Source: Euryarchaeota archaeon UBA54
GTDB lineage: Archaea; Thermoplasmatota; Poseidoniia; Poseidoniales; Thalassarchaeaceae
NCBI GenBank assembly: GCA_002495735.1
Contig: DAGM01000029.1
Location: 12,829 to 19,690, forward strand
Direction of reading: 5' to 3'
Length of the DNA: 6,862 nucleotides
Both the position numbers and the translations under genes were made by a program. Under the pieces are notes generated by a model. It saw nothing but the letters and a program-made list of their open reading frames with translations. It was not told the origin of the DNA and did not search any database. This document shows positions 1 to 6,095 of this stretch, piece by piece; positions within the stretch are counted from its first letter, which is position 1, and the number at the start of each line of letters is the position of its first letter.

Positions 1-24
1 AAGGAAGAGGTCAAGGAAGAGGTC
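1..24 (+). repeat. two exact tandem copies of a 12-bp unit
   Basis: The unit AAGGAAGAGGTC occurs twice back to back, and the next six bases (GAAGAA) partly continue the purine-rich pattern. It encodes the repeated tetrapeptide KEEV in the acidic tail. The array may continue upstream of the window. It is probably replication slippage in a low-complexity linker rather than a regulatory site. Confidence 0.6.
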
Positions 25-111
25 GAAGAACCGCGTGAACCTGAATCAGTTTCAGAAGATTATCCTGAGGATGATTTTGAAGCCAGGCTAAAGCGCCTGA
101 CACGGGAGTAA
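1..111 (+). CDS. C-terminal tail of an unidentified acidic protein (5' end outside window)
   Basis: Frame 1 is open from the first base and ends in TAA at 109-111, giving the last 36 residues of a protein that begins upstream. The tail is dominated by Glu, Asp and Lys (it opens KEEVKEEVEEPREPE) and finishes with a more basic, helical-looking DFEARLKRLTRE. This is typical of a charged linker followed by a short terminal helix. No domain is recognisable and no function can be given. The frame is believed because the composition is strongly biased, the stop abuts the stop of the convergent gene exactly, and nothing else occupies these bases. It could still be a chance open frame, as only 36 codons are visible. 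Confidence 0.6.
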   Translation, partial: KEEVKEEVEEPREPESVSEDYPEDDFEARLKRLTRE

Positions 112-846
112 TCACAAAGTCATCCTGAGTGAATGCATGCTCTCGTAGAGCGGCAAGGCCTCAGACAGAATCGCCTCGTGCTCGGGGCCGAGATTACCTA
201 GCCGGCCCCTGTAGGGCGAGAATCCCGTAGAGGACCAGACCGAGTCGTACCAGTGTTCGGCCCATATCCCGTCGCACTCCCTCGGACCCGGCCTCCAGGA
301 CAGCATTCTCTCACTGAAGGGTATCCCGACACGCTCGCACAACAGGCCAAGCATGCCCCTGGGGTCTTCCAAGACATCCCTAGCGTCCATTATTGGTGGG
401 ACTTTTCCGCTTTCCCTCGCTACCTGCTGAAGCAGCCTTGCCTGCTGCGGCAAACCAGTCGCCCACAGCGACACCTCATCTGTTATCTTCGACAGGGAGA
501 GCAAGACCTCGTGAGGACTGCGAATCAGGAAGCAATTATTCAGCGAATCCAGCCACCCGGTCTCCATCTCTGGGAGGATATGATGGCACATGTGCTTCTG
601 GTACCATACTCCTGCACCTCCTGGAATCTCACCAGTGAGGTAATCGACCACTGAATCGGCATCGGCCTCATGGTGTGCAATCACGGCATCTGCGTCAGGG
701 TGCTTGATGCCTGTCTTCGCTAGATAGTGAGAGTAGAGCGGCTCATCACTGGCGAAGCAGTCCTCTCGGTTGTCGAAAGAGTACATCATCGCCGTGGAGA
801 TATTACGGGGCCCCGACCACATGGCGATGCTGCCGCCGTCAGCCAC
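112..846 (-). CDS. sulfotransferase-like P-loop protein, partner of the BCAT-like gene
   Basis: A 244-residue cytoplasmic protein with the two nucleotide-binding signatures of the PAPS sulfotransferase superfamily. The 5'-phosphosulfate loop is SGPRNIST at residues 11-18, directly after the first strand (SIAMW). The 3'-phosphate motif is FLIRSP at 106-111 with a Ser at 117. A DEPLY motif (34-38) and YQKHMCHH (82-89) are also present. The start was moved inward to a GTG at 846: it overlaps the upstream gene's stop in GTGGCTGA and has a GGAGTGA ribosome site 5 bases upstream, whereas the longer open frame from ATG 945 would bury 99 bases in the aminotransferase gene. GTG 855 is an alternative. 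The family is known for sulfuryl transfer, but many members are uncharacterised. The translationally coupled aminotransferase homologue suggests a joint function. The acceptor is unknown. Confidence 0.8.
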   Translation of the reverse strand: MADGGSIAMWSGPRNISTAMMYSFDNREDCFASDEPLYSHYLAKTGIKHPDADAVIAHHEADADSVVDYLTGEIPGGAGVWYQKHMCHHILPEMETGWLDSLNNCFLIRSPHEVLLSLSKITDEVSLWATGLPQQARLLQQVARESGKVPPIMDARDVLEDPRGMLGLLCERVGIPFSERMLSWRPGPRECDGIWAEHWYDSVWSSTGFSPYRGRLGNLGPEHEAILSEALPLYESMHSLRMTL

Positions 847-1747
847 CGCACTCACTCCGGACCAGGGCCACATAGAGGGCTTGAAGGCGTTCGCACATAG
901 GGCCCCTGCGGCCCTTGCCCATCGGCTCACCGTCGAACTCCACAACAGGAGTTAGGCCAGCGAACGTCCCTGTCACGAAAGCCTCGTCGGCCGTGCTGAC
1001 GTCCTCTGTAGTGAAGTCCCTCTCATATGCAGGAATCCTGTTGGAGTGGCACAGCTCAAGCACCTTCCGGCGAGTGATGCCATCCAAGCAGTGCTCGCCT
1101 GTCGAGGTCCAGACCTCACCGTTACGGACGATGAAGAAGTGGGTCGAGTTACATGTCGCCACATTTCCCGAAGGGTCGAGCATGAGCCCCTCGTCGCCGC
1201 CCTTAGCTGCAGCGTCAATGCATGCCGCGATGCAGTTATGCTTCGAAAGGCTGTTGATTCGGGGGTCCTGGACGTTCTGCTCGCCCCTCCTGATGTCAAC
1301 GGTGACTAGACTGATTCCATCCACTACCCTGCGCTTGTCTGCCCTCTTGTACTCAGGGATGATGACCAACGTCGGAGGACTGGATATCACCCACGGAGCC
1401 TGATAAGGCGTGGGTTTGAGACCGCGCGAGACTACTAAGCGAATATGGACATCGTCATGCATGCCATTGGCTGAAATCACACGACCTACTTCCTCGAGAA
1501 TCTCCGTGCGGGACAGGCCTATGTCAAGTGAAATCGACTCGGCACCTCGGAACAGCCTGTCGAGATGATCCTCTGCGAATGCAATGGTACCTTTGTGGAG
1601 TCTAAACGACTCCCATACTCCATCTCCCAATAGGAATCCGGCATCGAAGACAGAGACCTTGGCGTTTCGGCGGGGGGTAATCTCTCCGTTCACCGAAATA
1701 AGGACGTCTTGGTTGCGAGAATCTTCCTCGTAGTCGTGAGTGCCCAT
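839..1747 (-). CDS. class IV (BCAT/D-AAT-like) aminotransferase homologue with altered PLP site
   Basis: A 302-residue fold-type IV protein. The N-terminal lobe shows VSVFDAGFLLGDGVWESFRL (31-50) and the phosphate-binding HLDRLFRGA (61-69, Arg64). The C-terminal lobe shows LDGITRR (221-227), the active-site loop before a helix, and the TADEAFVTGTFAGLTPV stretch (252-268) typical of the family. Normal members have a Schiff-base Lys about 22 residues before the EGLMLD-type strand; here that column is Asn165 in DPRINSLSKHNC, and the nearest conserved-looking Lys is four residues later (Lys169). The Glu that usually pairs with the PLP ring nitrogen is Thr198. It is therefore BCAT-like by fold, but transaminase activity is not assured. 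It starts 8 bp after purC with a GAGGT site and overlaps the P-loop gene by 8 bp. ilvE or D-amino-acid aminotransferase naming is not justified. Confidence 0.85.
   Translation of the reverse strand: MGTHDYEEDSRNQDVLISVNGEITPRRNAKVSVFDAGFLLGDGVWESFRLHKGTIAFAEDHLDRLFRGAESISLDIGLSRTEILEEVGRVISANGMHDDVHIRLVVSRGLKPTPYQAPWVISSPPTLVIIPEYKRADKRRVVDGISLVTVDIRRGEQNVQDPRINSLSKHNCIAACIDAAAKGGDEGLMLDPSGNVATCNSTHFFIVRNGEVWTSTGEHCLDGITRRKVLELCHSNRIPAYERDFTTEDVSTADEAFVTGTFAGLTPVVEFDGEPMGKGRRGPMCERLQALYVALVRSECGG
852..858 (-). promoter_or_regulatory. ribosome binding site that fixes the GTG start at 846
   Basis: On the minus strand GGAGTGA lies 5 bases before GTG 846, inside the last codons of the aminotransferase gene. 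No comparable site precedes ATG 945. Together with the 8-bp stop/start overlap it indicates translational coupling. Confidence 0.55.
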
Positions 1748-1752
1748 AGTGA

Positions 1753-1758
1753 ACCTCA
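1753..1758 (-). promoter_or_regulatory. ribosome binding site of the BCAT-like gene
   Basis: TGAGGT on the minus strand ends 5 bases before ATG 1747. Its TGA is the purC stop codon, so ribosomes finishing purC sit directly on the next initiation site. Confidence 0.5.
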
Positions 1759-2700
1759 GAATTCGGCTCCGGTCAGTCGTTCGTACATCGACGCGTACAG
1801 TTCTGCAGTCCTTTCTATCATATCCTGAGGCAAAGCCGGTATTGGAGGCTCCTCGATTCCTTGTTCCCTAGCATCATACAGCACCTCATGATGGCCTATG
1901 TCGATGTAGTGCTCGCGCACGAACTCCTTGGACAGAGATACTATCTGGCCGTTGGCGTAGGTCTCGGCATCCCACCATCTGTCCTCATCTAGAGTGCCAA
2001 ATGAATCTACTAGAACCGGCCTCCTTCCTGCACCGAGAGCGAACTCCTTCTTGCCATCGACATGAATCAGGCCTCGCTTGCCTGCCTCACGCTCAATGAT
2101 GGCATCGATCCTCAGAGTCGCATCGAGAATCGAGTCGAACTCCTCTTCCGTGAGATTGGATATCTGCAGCGCCTCCTCTCTGTCCAGAAGTCTGTCGAAC
2201 GACTCGAACTTGGTTGAGACTTCGAGATAGGGCTGAGGTAGCTTGCAGCCCTCCTTAATCTCGGCCCCGGGCTCAAAGCCAAACTCCTCGACCCCGGCCT
2301 CGCCCTTGGCGTACCTCCGCCAGCCCGAGCCCGATAGGTGATGTCTGCAAATCACTTCTAGAGGGACGAATACATTCTCCATGTCGCGAGGTATGGCGCC
2401 TGGCTCCTTGATGACCTCAAAGCGTCTGGCCAGACAGCGGTCCGGAGCATTCATCTCGATGAGATGGGTTTCGCACACCCTCTCTTTGCCGACTAGGTCG
2501 AACCAGTGGCAAGTGGTTCGGTTCAGGCTCTCTCCCTTACGCGGGATAAGTGAGGGGATAATCTGGTCGTAGACCGAAATCTGGTCTGTATACCTGAATT
2601 CGAGGACGTCTGGGTCCTCTGTACTCCATACTTGCTTGACCTTACCTTGGTAGAGCAGCTCTCCCATGCCTGCGTTTGGTGCGATACCGACGATGAACAT
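1756..2700 (-). CDS. purC: phosphoribosylaminoimidazole-succinocarboxamide (SAICAR) synthetase
   Basis: This cytoplasmic enzyme ligates CAIR and aspartate using ATP to form SAICAR in de novo purine synthesis. The 314 residues include the glycine-rich ATP strand LYQGKVKQVW (16-25), YTDQISVYDQIIPSLIPRKG (37-56), the first family signature FVPLEVICRHHLSGS (111-125), and the second at LIHVDGKKEFALG (211-223), followed by VLVDSFGTLDEDRWW (229-243). In common bacterial forms the last motif reads DE-TPDSSR, so this copy is divergent there. Length is close to the longer ADE1-like forms (about 300) rather than the 240-residue bacterial type. ATG 2700 lacks a clear ribosome site; Met12 (ATG 2667) sits just before the first strand and is a credible alternative. 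It lies 19 bp after the binding-protein gene and 8 bp before the aminotransferase homologue, so it is probably mid-operon. Confidence 0.95.
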   Translation of the reverse strand: MFIVGIAPNAGMGELLYQGKVKQVWSTEDPDVLEFRYTDQISVYDQIIPSLIPRKGESLNRTTCHWFDLVGKERVCETHLIEMNAPDRCLARRFEVIKEPGAIPRDMENVFVPLEVICRHHLSGSGWRRYAKGEAGVEEFGFEPGAEIKEGCKLPQPYLEVSTKFESFDRLLDREEALQISNLTEEEFDSILDATLRIDAIIEREAGKRGLIHVDGKKEFALGAGRRPVLVDSFGTLDEDRWWDAETYANGQIVSLSKEFVREHYIDIGHHEVLYDAREQGIEEPPIPALPQDMIERTAELYASMYERLTGAEF

Positions 2701-2719
2701 TACTGGGGCGAGTTAAGCG

Positions 2720-3700
2720 TTAGTCCCTGCGAACCAGTTGGTATGCGATGACCAGCGAGAGGAGGCCAATAGCAATCCAGCGCTGGTCGAATTCGCTGGG
2801 CTGATTGTCCTGCTCAGACATGAACAGATGCTGAACTGTCTGTAAGTTGGGAGACTCCTCCGAGGCCATCAGCACGATTCCCTCGACGTGGTAGGGCAGA
2901 CCCCCTCTCAGGCCCTTCGATATGGCTTTCTGGGGAGTTATAGAGGCCATGATGTAGCTGCATGTGTCTCCTCTCTTCAGATCCTCAATGGCCTCAAACT
3001 CGCCGCCACTGTCATGAGGCCTGAATGCAATTGTCACCTCGTAGTGGCTCTCTATCCGTTTCGCCACCATATCGGCGATCTCTGCCTCAAATCCGTAGAA
3101 CTCTGCGGAACCATCCTGCCTAGACATAGGGGATTGTTGATCGTACATGCAAACAACCAACTCGCGCTTATTATCGATTATTTCGTACAGAATCCCTTCT
3201 TCGGTCGGAATCGGCCATTCCTCAATGTAGCCCTCGTAGTCGGAACCATCCAGTTCCGTTTCCCCGAGAAACCAAGTCGAGTAGGTCGCAGAGAGTGAAT
3301 TGGACCATACCAATTCCGCTAATGCAGCGTTAATGGCGTTGAGCAGTTCGGTATTTCCCTTATCCTCCGAGGAGTCAATACGAGCAACGGGCACGTATGA
3401 CTCGATCTCTTCCACCATTCCAACAACAGACAGACCAGGTGTGTTCTCCGAGTTAACGGGGTCAGCCGCAATCGAGTGGGAAGTGAGTAAGAAGTCGATA
3501 TTTCCGACCATTAACTCTCGCATCGCCGTCTGGTAGTCTTGGTACGACGACTCAGTAATGTGCTCGTGTGATTCCAACAGGTGAGATACGGGAACCTCCT
3601 CGTATGTGCCGACGCTGTACTGTGCCCCTCCGACTGCCGACACGCTGGACGCTGTCAGTAACAACGCGCTGAGACAAAGGGCCGCCAGCATACCTCTCAT
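2720..3700 (-). CDS. membrane-anchored family 3 solute-binding protein with lobes in permuted order
   Basis: A 326-residue secreted protein. Residues 1-22 form a signal peptide (hydrophobic core about 5-17, likely cleavage after VSA). Residues 28-146 resemble the second half of polar-amino-acid binding proteins: a YSVGTYEE strand, YQTAMRELMVGNIDFLLT (56-73), and the usual end pattern LLNAINAALAEL...YSTWFLGE (119-147). Residues 180-285 resemble the first half: ELVVCMYDQQSP (180-191), FYGFEAEIADMVAKRI (201-216), DLKRGDTCSYIMASITPQKA (240-259). Residues 307-323 are a C-terminal transmembrane anchor followed by RRD. The normal order is the reverse, so this is either a circular permutation or two half-domains. 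The ligand Arg after ITP is Lys258, and the lobe-II Asp is Ser74. Its likely partners are the divergent permease and ATPase. It is first in the purC cluster. Substrate unknown. Confidence 0.8.
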   Translation of the reverse strand: MRGMLAALCLSALLLTASSVSAVGGAQYSVGTYEEVPVSHLLESHEHITESSYQDYQTAMRELMVGNIDFLLTSHSIAADPVNSENTPGLSVVGMVEEIESYVPVARIDSSEDKGNTELLNAINAALAELVWSNSLSATYSTWFLGETELDGSDYEGYIEEWPIPTEEGILYEIIDNKRELVVCMYDQQSPMSRQDGSAEFYGFEAEIADMVAKRIESHYEVTIAFRPHDSGGEFEAIEDLKRGDTCSYIMASITPQKAISKGLRGGLPYHVEGIVLMASEESPNLQTVQHLFMSEQDNQPSEFDQRWIAIGLLSLVIAYQLVRRD

Positions 3701-3722
3701 GGCCCGAGGGGCTGCAATGCCG

Positions 3723-3733
3723 ACTTAGAATTG
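3723..3733 (-). promoter_or_regulatory. possible TATA-like box for the binding-protein/purC cluster
   Basis: On the minus strand AATTCTAAG lies about 24-32 bases before ATG 3700. That spacing fits a leaderless archaeal transcript, and no clear ribosome site precedes this ATG. The match to a TATA consensus is weak. Confidence 0.3.
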
Positions 3734-3747
3734 ATGGTCCGCCGAGA

Positions 3748-3755
3748 CTATATTC
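3748..3755 (+). promoter_or_regulatory. TATA-like box for the permease/ATPase operon
   Basis: CTATATTC is the best A/T-rich match in the 85-bp divergent region. A start about 25 bases downstream (near 3778) would leave a leader of only a few bases before ATG 3786. A CAGGAG at 3768-3773 is 12 bases from the ATG, rather far for a ribosome site, which also favours a near-leaderless transcript. The box lies between two divergent genes of one likely transporter, so a shared regulator could act here. Confidence 0.45.
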
Positions 3756-3785
3756 AAAGGAGTACGTCAGGAGCCTGAAGTTTGC

Positions 3786-6095
3786 ATGTCCGAGGATATC
3801 TCAAGAGTTCTCAACCCTCTGGGGAAGAAGGGTACTCGTCTCATCGCAATTCTATCATTTCTGATGATAATCGCCCTAATTACCCCTGCCCAGGCAGTCG
3901 ATTATGATGACGGCGCTAAGTACATCAGCGGATGGGATGTTGCCAACAGTGGTACCGATAAGGACCTCTTCACGTCGGCCTACGATGGCGAGTCAGTCTT
4001 CGCTTTCGGTGCTGGAGGAGTGATTCTCCAGAGCGCTGACAAGGGCGCCACGTGGGTACAACTCGAATCGCCTGCTACTTCCAACCTGCGTGCGTCTGAT
4101 TCAGTCGGGGGTGCAATCGCGGTAGTCGGAGACGGTGGGGCGGCTTACCTGCGTGCTGATGGCAGTGAGACATGGCTGGACATCTCCCTGGCCCTCCCTG
4201 TAGATTTCAGAGGAATGGCGATGAGCAGTGCTACCTCACTGGTGGCTGTAGGTCCTAGTGGAGCCATCTGGCAATACTCCAGCGAGACTTGGATACAAAG
4301 GGATTCTGGAGTGTCCACAGATCTCAACGAGGTGTCATTCCTTGATGCCACCTTGGGGATGATAGTGGGCGATGGCGGCACCATTCTTGCCACCGATGAC
4401 GGAGGTGAAAGTTGGGAGTACAGAGAGGCCCCGGAAGGGTTGGATGCTGACATAGTAGCGATCGATTATTACAGTGGCATCAGAGTATATGCAATAACGG
4501 ACGAGGGGCACATCGTAAAGTCGGTTGGAACGAATTCTGGCACCGCGGCCGGATATGTCTGGGAACTGGTCGAGATTGAATCGGCAGGCAGAAACACCAG
4601 CCTAGGGCTCGAATTGAATTCCATCGACGTATCGTCTGTGAACAAGTTCCTCGTATCAGGCCCCTCTAGCTACACTGCTCTTTCCCTAGACGGAGGCAAT
4701 ATCATCACCTCCCAGATAAACCCCCTATCAAGTACCAAGGACTTCAATCACGTCTTGTTTCTCAATCTGTTTGATGCTGTGATTGTAGGTGCGGATGGGG
4801 TGATACTATTTTCAGAAAATGCCGGAGAGGATGAGGCGGTTGGATTTTTCATAATCGACTACGGCGACTTCGGGCAGTTCGTCGACTACTCAAAGGAAAT
4901 GCTGATTGATGGGCTATTCGCGACAATCAGAATTGTTCTATTCGGCATGATTCTTGGTTTCTTCCTCGGCATCATGCTCTCAATGATGAAGACCGCCCCT
5001 ACCACTCTGAAGAATGTTGCACAACTAGATCGATTCTCTATAATTAGAATGATTCTAATCCCATTTTGTATCATTGAGACTACCATTCCTTTCATTCGAT
5101 TAAATAAAAAATTGTGGTCTGCAACTAGAATTTCTGAGAGATTACGCATTCTATCCTCCACCAATACTAAACCACTCAACACCCTAGTCCTGAGGGCATT
5201 TGGATTGGGGATTCTATACTACGGAATTATGTTGATTTCCACTTTAGTCCCCATAGTTAGGAGTCTCAATCTAGACGGTTGGGAGTACGTCTACACACCT
5301 ATTGGACTCATATCTCCGGAAGGTATCAATGGGGAGTTATACTTTGGGAACTTTCTCCAAGCCCTCCTTGGTATCGCACTAATCCTGTTGGGCCTACTGT
5401 TCCTGACCACAAGGAAATTCTTCCTCAAGAGGGAGGTGGTACTGCCATTCCGTGGCATCACAGTGAAGTGGAATTTCTGGGATGTGCGGCCGATGAACGC
5501 TGTCGCGACCGTATACACCGACCTCTTCCGCAATACTCCCCTACTCGTCCAGTTCTTGTTCATCCACTTCGGAATACAATTTGGTAAGATTCTAGGGGAT
5601 CCAGGCGCGGCGATGCTTGAGGGCGAAACGAATTTCGTTCTAGTATACATCAGAGACATGATCCTAGCTGACAGGGCATGCGTTAGCTCCATCTTCGCTC
5701 TCGGTCTGAATTCTGGGGCCTATCAGTGCGAAACAATACGTGGTGCTATCGCGGCGATTCCCTCTGGACAGATGGAGGCGGGCAGGAGTATCGGACTGAA
5801 CTATATGCAGACGATGGGGCTGATCATCATGCCTCAGGCGATTAGAATCTGCATACCACCAATGGGTAACGAAATGGTCAACCTCGTGCTCAACTCTTCG
5901 CTCGCAATGGTAGTTGGCTATGCTGAGCTAACTCGAAAGGGCAGACTGATTAATGCCGTTACCTTCCAGATTTTCTGGGCTTACGGCATGGTGCTAGTGT
6001 CCTACTTCGTGGTTACTTGGACGCTGGCTCTGCTCCTGAGGCGTCTCGAGACCAAGTCGCGGATTCCGGGACTTGGAATTTCAGGAGGTGCATGA
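3786..6095 (+). CDS. amino-acid-type ABC permease fused to an N-terminal beta-propeller
   Basis: A single uninterrupted 769-residue frame with three parts. Residues 17-37 are a signal peptide or signal anchor (ending PAQA). Residues about 45-348 form a Ycf48/BNR-like propeller: seven repeats of a G-x-x-G-x-I-L-x-S/T pattern start near 75, 115, 156, 195, 238, 291 and 335, several followed by Asp-box ends (SADKGATW, TDDGGESW). Residues 370-769 are a HisM/GlnP-type permease: first helix 375-400, VYTDLFRNTPLLVQFLF (576-592), ALGLNSGAYQCETIRGAI (638-655), the ATPase-docking EAA loop GQMEAGRSIGLNYMQ (661-675), LPQA-like IMPQAIR, and a final helix about 725-751. An unusual insert (about 403-570) adds about three hydrophobic stretches. 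Because HisM-type permeases begin outside, the propeller should be extracellular. The ATPase gene follows immediately. Substrate unknown. Confidence 0.85.
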   Translation: MSEDISRVLNPLGKKGTRLIAILSFLMIIALITPAQAVDYDDGAKYISGWDVANSGTDKDLFTSAYDGESVFAFGAGGVILQSADKGATWVQLESPATSNLRASDSVGGAIAVVGDGGAAYLRADGSETWLDISLALPVDFRGMAMSSATSLVAVGPSGAIWQYSSETWIQRDSGVSTDLNEVSFLDATLGMIVGDGGTILATDDGGESWEYREAPEGLDADIVAIDYYSGIRVYAITDEGHIVKSVGTNSGTAAGYVWELVEIESAGRNTSLGLELNSIDVSSVNKFLVSGPSSYTALSLDGGNIITSQINPLSSTKDFNHVLFLNLFDAVIVGADGVILFSENAGEDEAVGFFIIDYGDFGQFVDYSKEMLIDGLFATIRIVLFGMILGFFLGIMLSMMKTAPTTLKNVAQLDRFSIIRMILIPFCIIETTIPFIRLNKKLWSATRISERLRILSSTNTKPLNTLVLRAFGLGILYYGIMLISTLVPIVRSLNLDGWEYVYTPIGLISPEGINGELYFGNFLQALLGIALILLGLLFLTTRKFFLKREVVLPFRGITVKWNFWDVRPMNAVATVYTDLFRNTPLLVQFLFIHFGIQFGKILGDPGAAMLEGETNFVLVYIRDMILADRACVSSIFALGLNSGAYQCETIRGAIAAIPSGQMEAGRSIGLNYMQTMGLIIMPQAIRICIPPMGNEMVNLVLNSSLAMVVGYAELTRKGRLINAVTFQIFWAYGMVLVSYFVVTWTLALLLRRLETKSRIPGLGISGGA
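5043..5059. repeat. 17-base perfect palindrome inside the AT-rich permease insert
   Basis: ATTAGAAT, one G, then ATTCTAAT: eight-base arms with a single central base. It lies within the coding sequence of the permease insert. It could be a chance product of the local A/T richness. No function is assigned. Confidence 0.5.
6084..6090 (+). promoter_or_regulatory. ribosome binding site of the ABC ATPase gene
   Basis: GGAGGTG is a near-perfect anti-16S match inside the last codons of the permease gene, 5 bases before ATG 6096. It selects that ATG over the overlapping ATG at 6092, whose frame closes within eleven codons. Confidence 0.8.

Noticed and set aside
253..654. Plus-strand frames of 133 and 81 codons opposite the P-loop gene
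   Set aside because: The translations have no recognisable domain, lie antisense to a gene with clear motifs, and have a composition expected of shadows.
847..945. Longer 277-residue form of the P-loop protein starting at ATG 945
   Set aside because: It would overlap the aminotransferase gene by more than 100 bases, and the added residues lie before the first strand of the fold and match nothing. GTG 846 has a good ribosome site and the usual short overlap.
915..1403. Plus-strand frame of 162 codons opposite the aminotransferase gene
   Set aside because: Antisense shadow of a well-supported gene; no motif.
2888..3298. Plus-strand frame of 136 codons opposite the binding-protein gene
   Set aside because: Antisense shadow with no domain; the minus-strand product has a signal peptide, two recognisable lobes and an anchor.
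3786..4880. Propeller region as a separate gene joined to the permease by a sequencing error
   Set aside because: The frame is open from start to stop, with no internal ribosome site and start pair near residue 350-370 and no frameshift signature; the predicted topology also fits a genuine fusion. An assembly artefact cannot be wholly excluded.
4992..5495. Insertion sequence or intein in the permease
   Set aside because: No terminal repeats, target duplication, transposase or intein splice motifs were seen; the frame runs straight through and encodes hydrophobic segments.
6092..6094. ATG overlapping the permease stop as the ATPase start
   Set aside because: Its frame reaches TGA within eleven codons; ATG 6096 opens the ATPase frame with good spacing from GGAGGTG.
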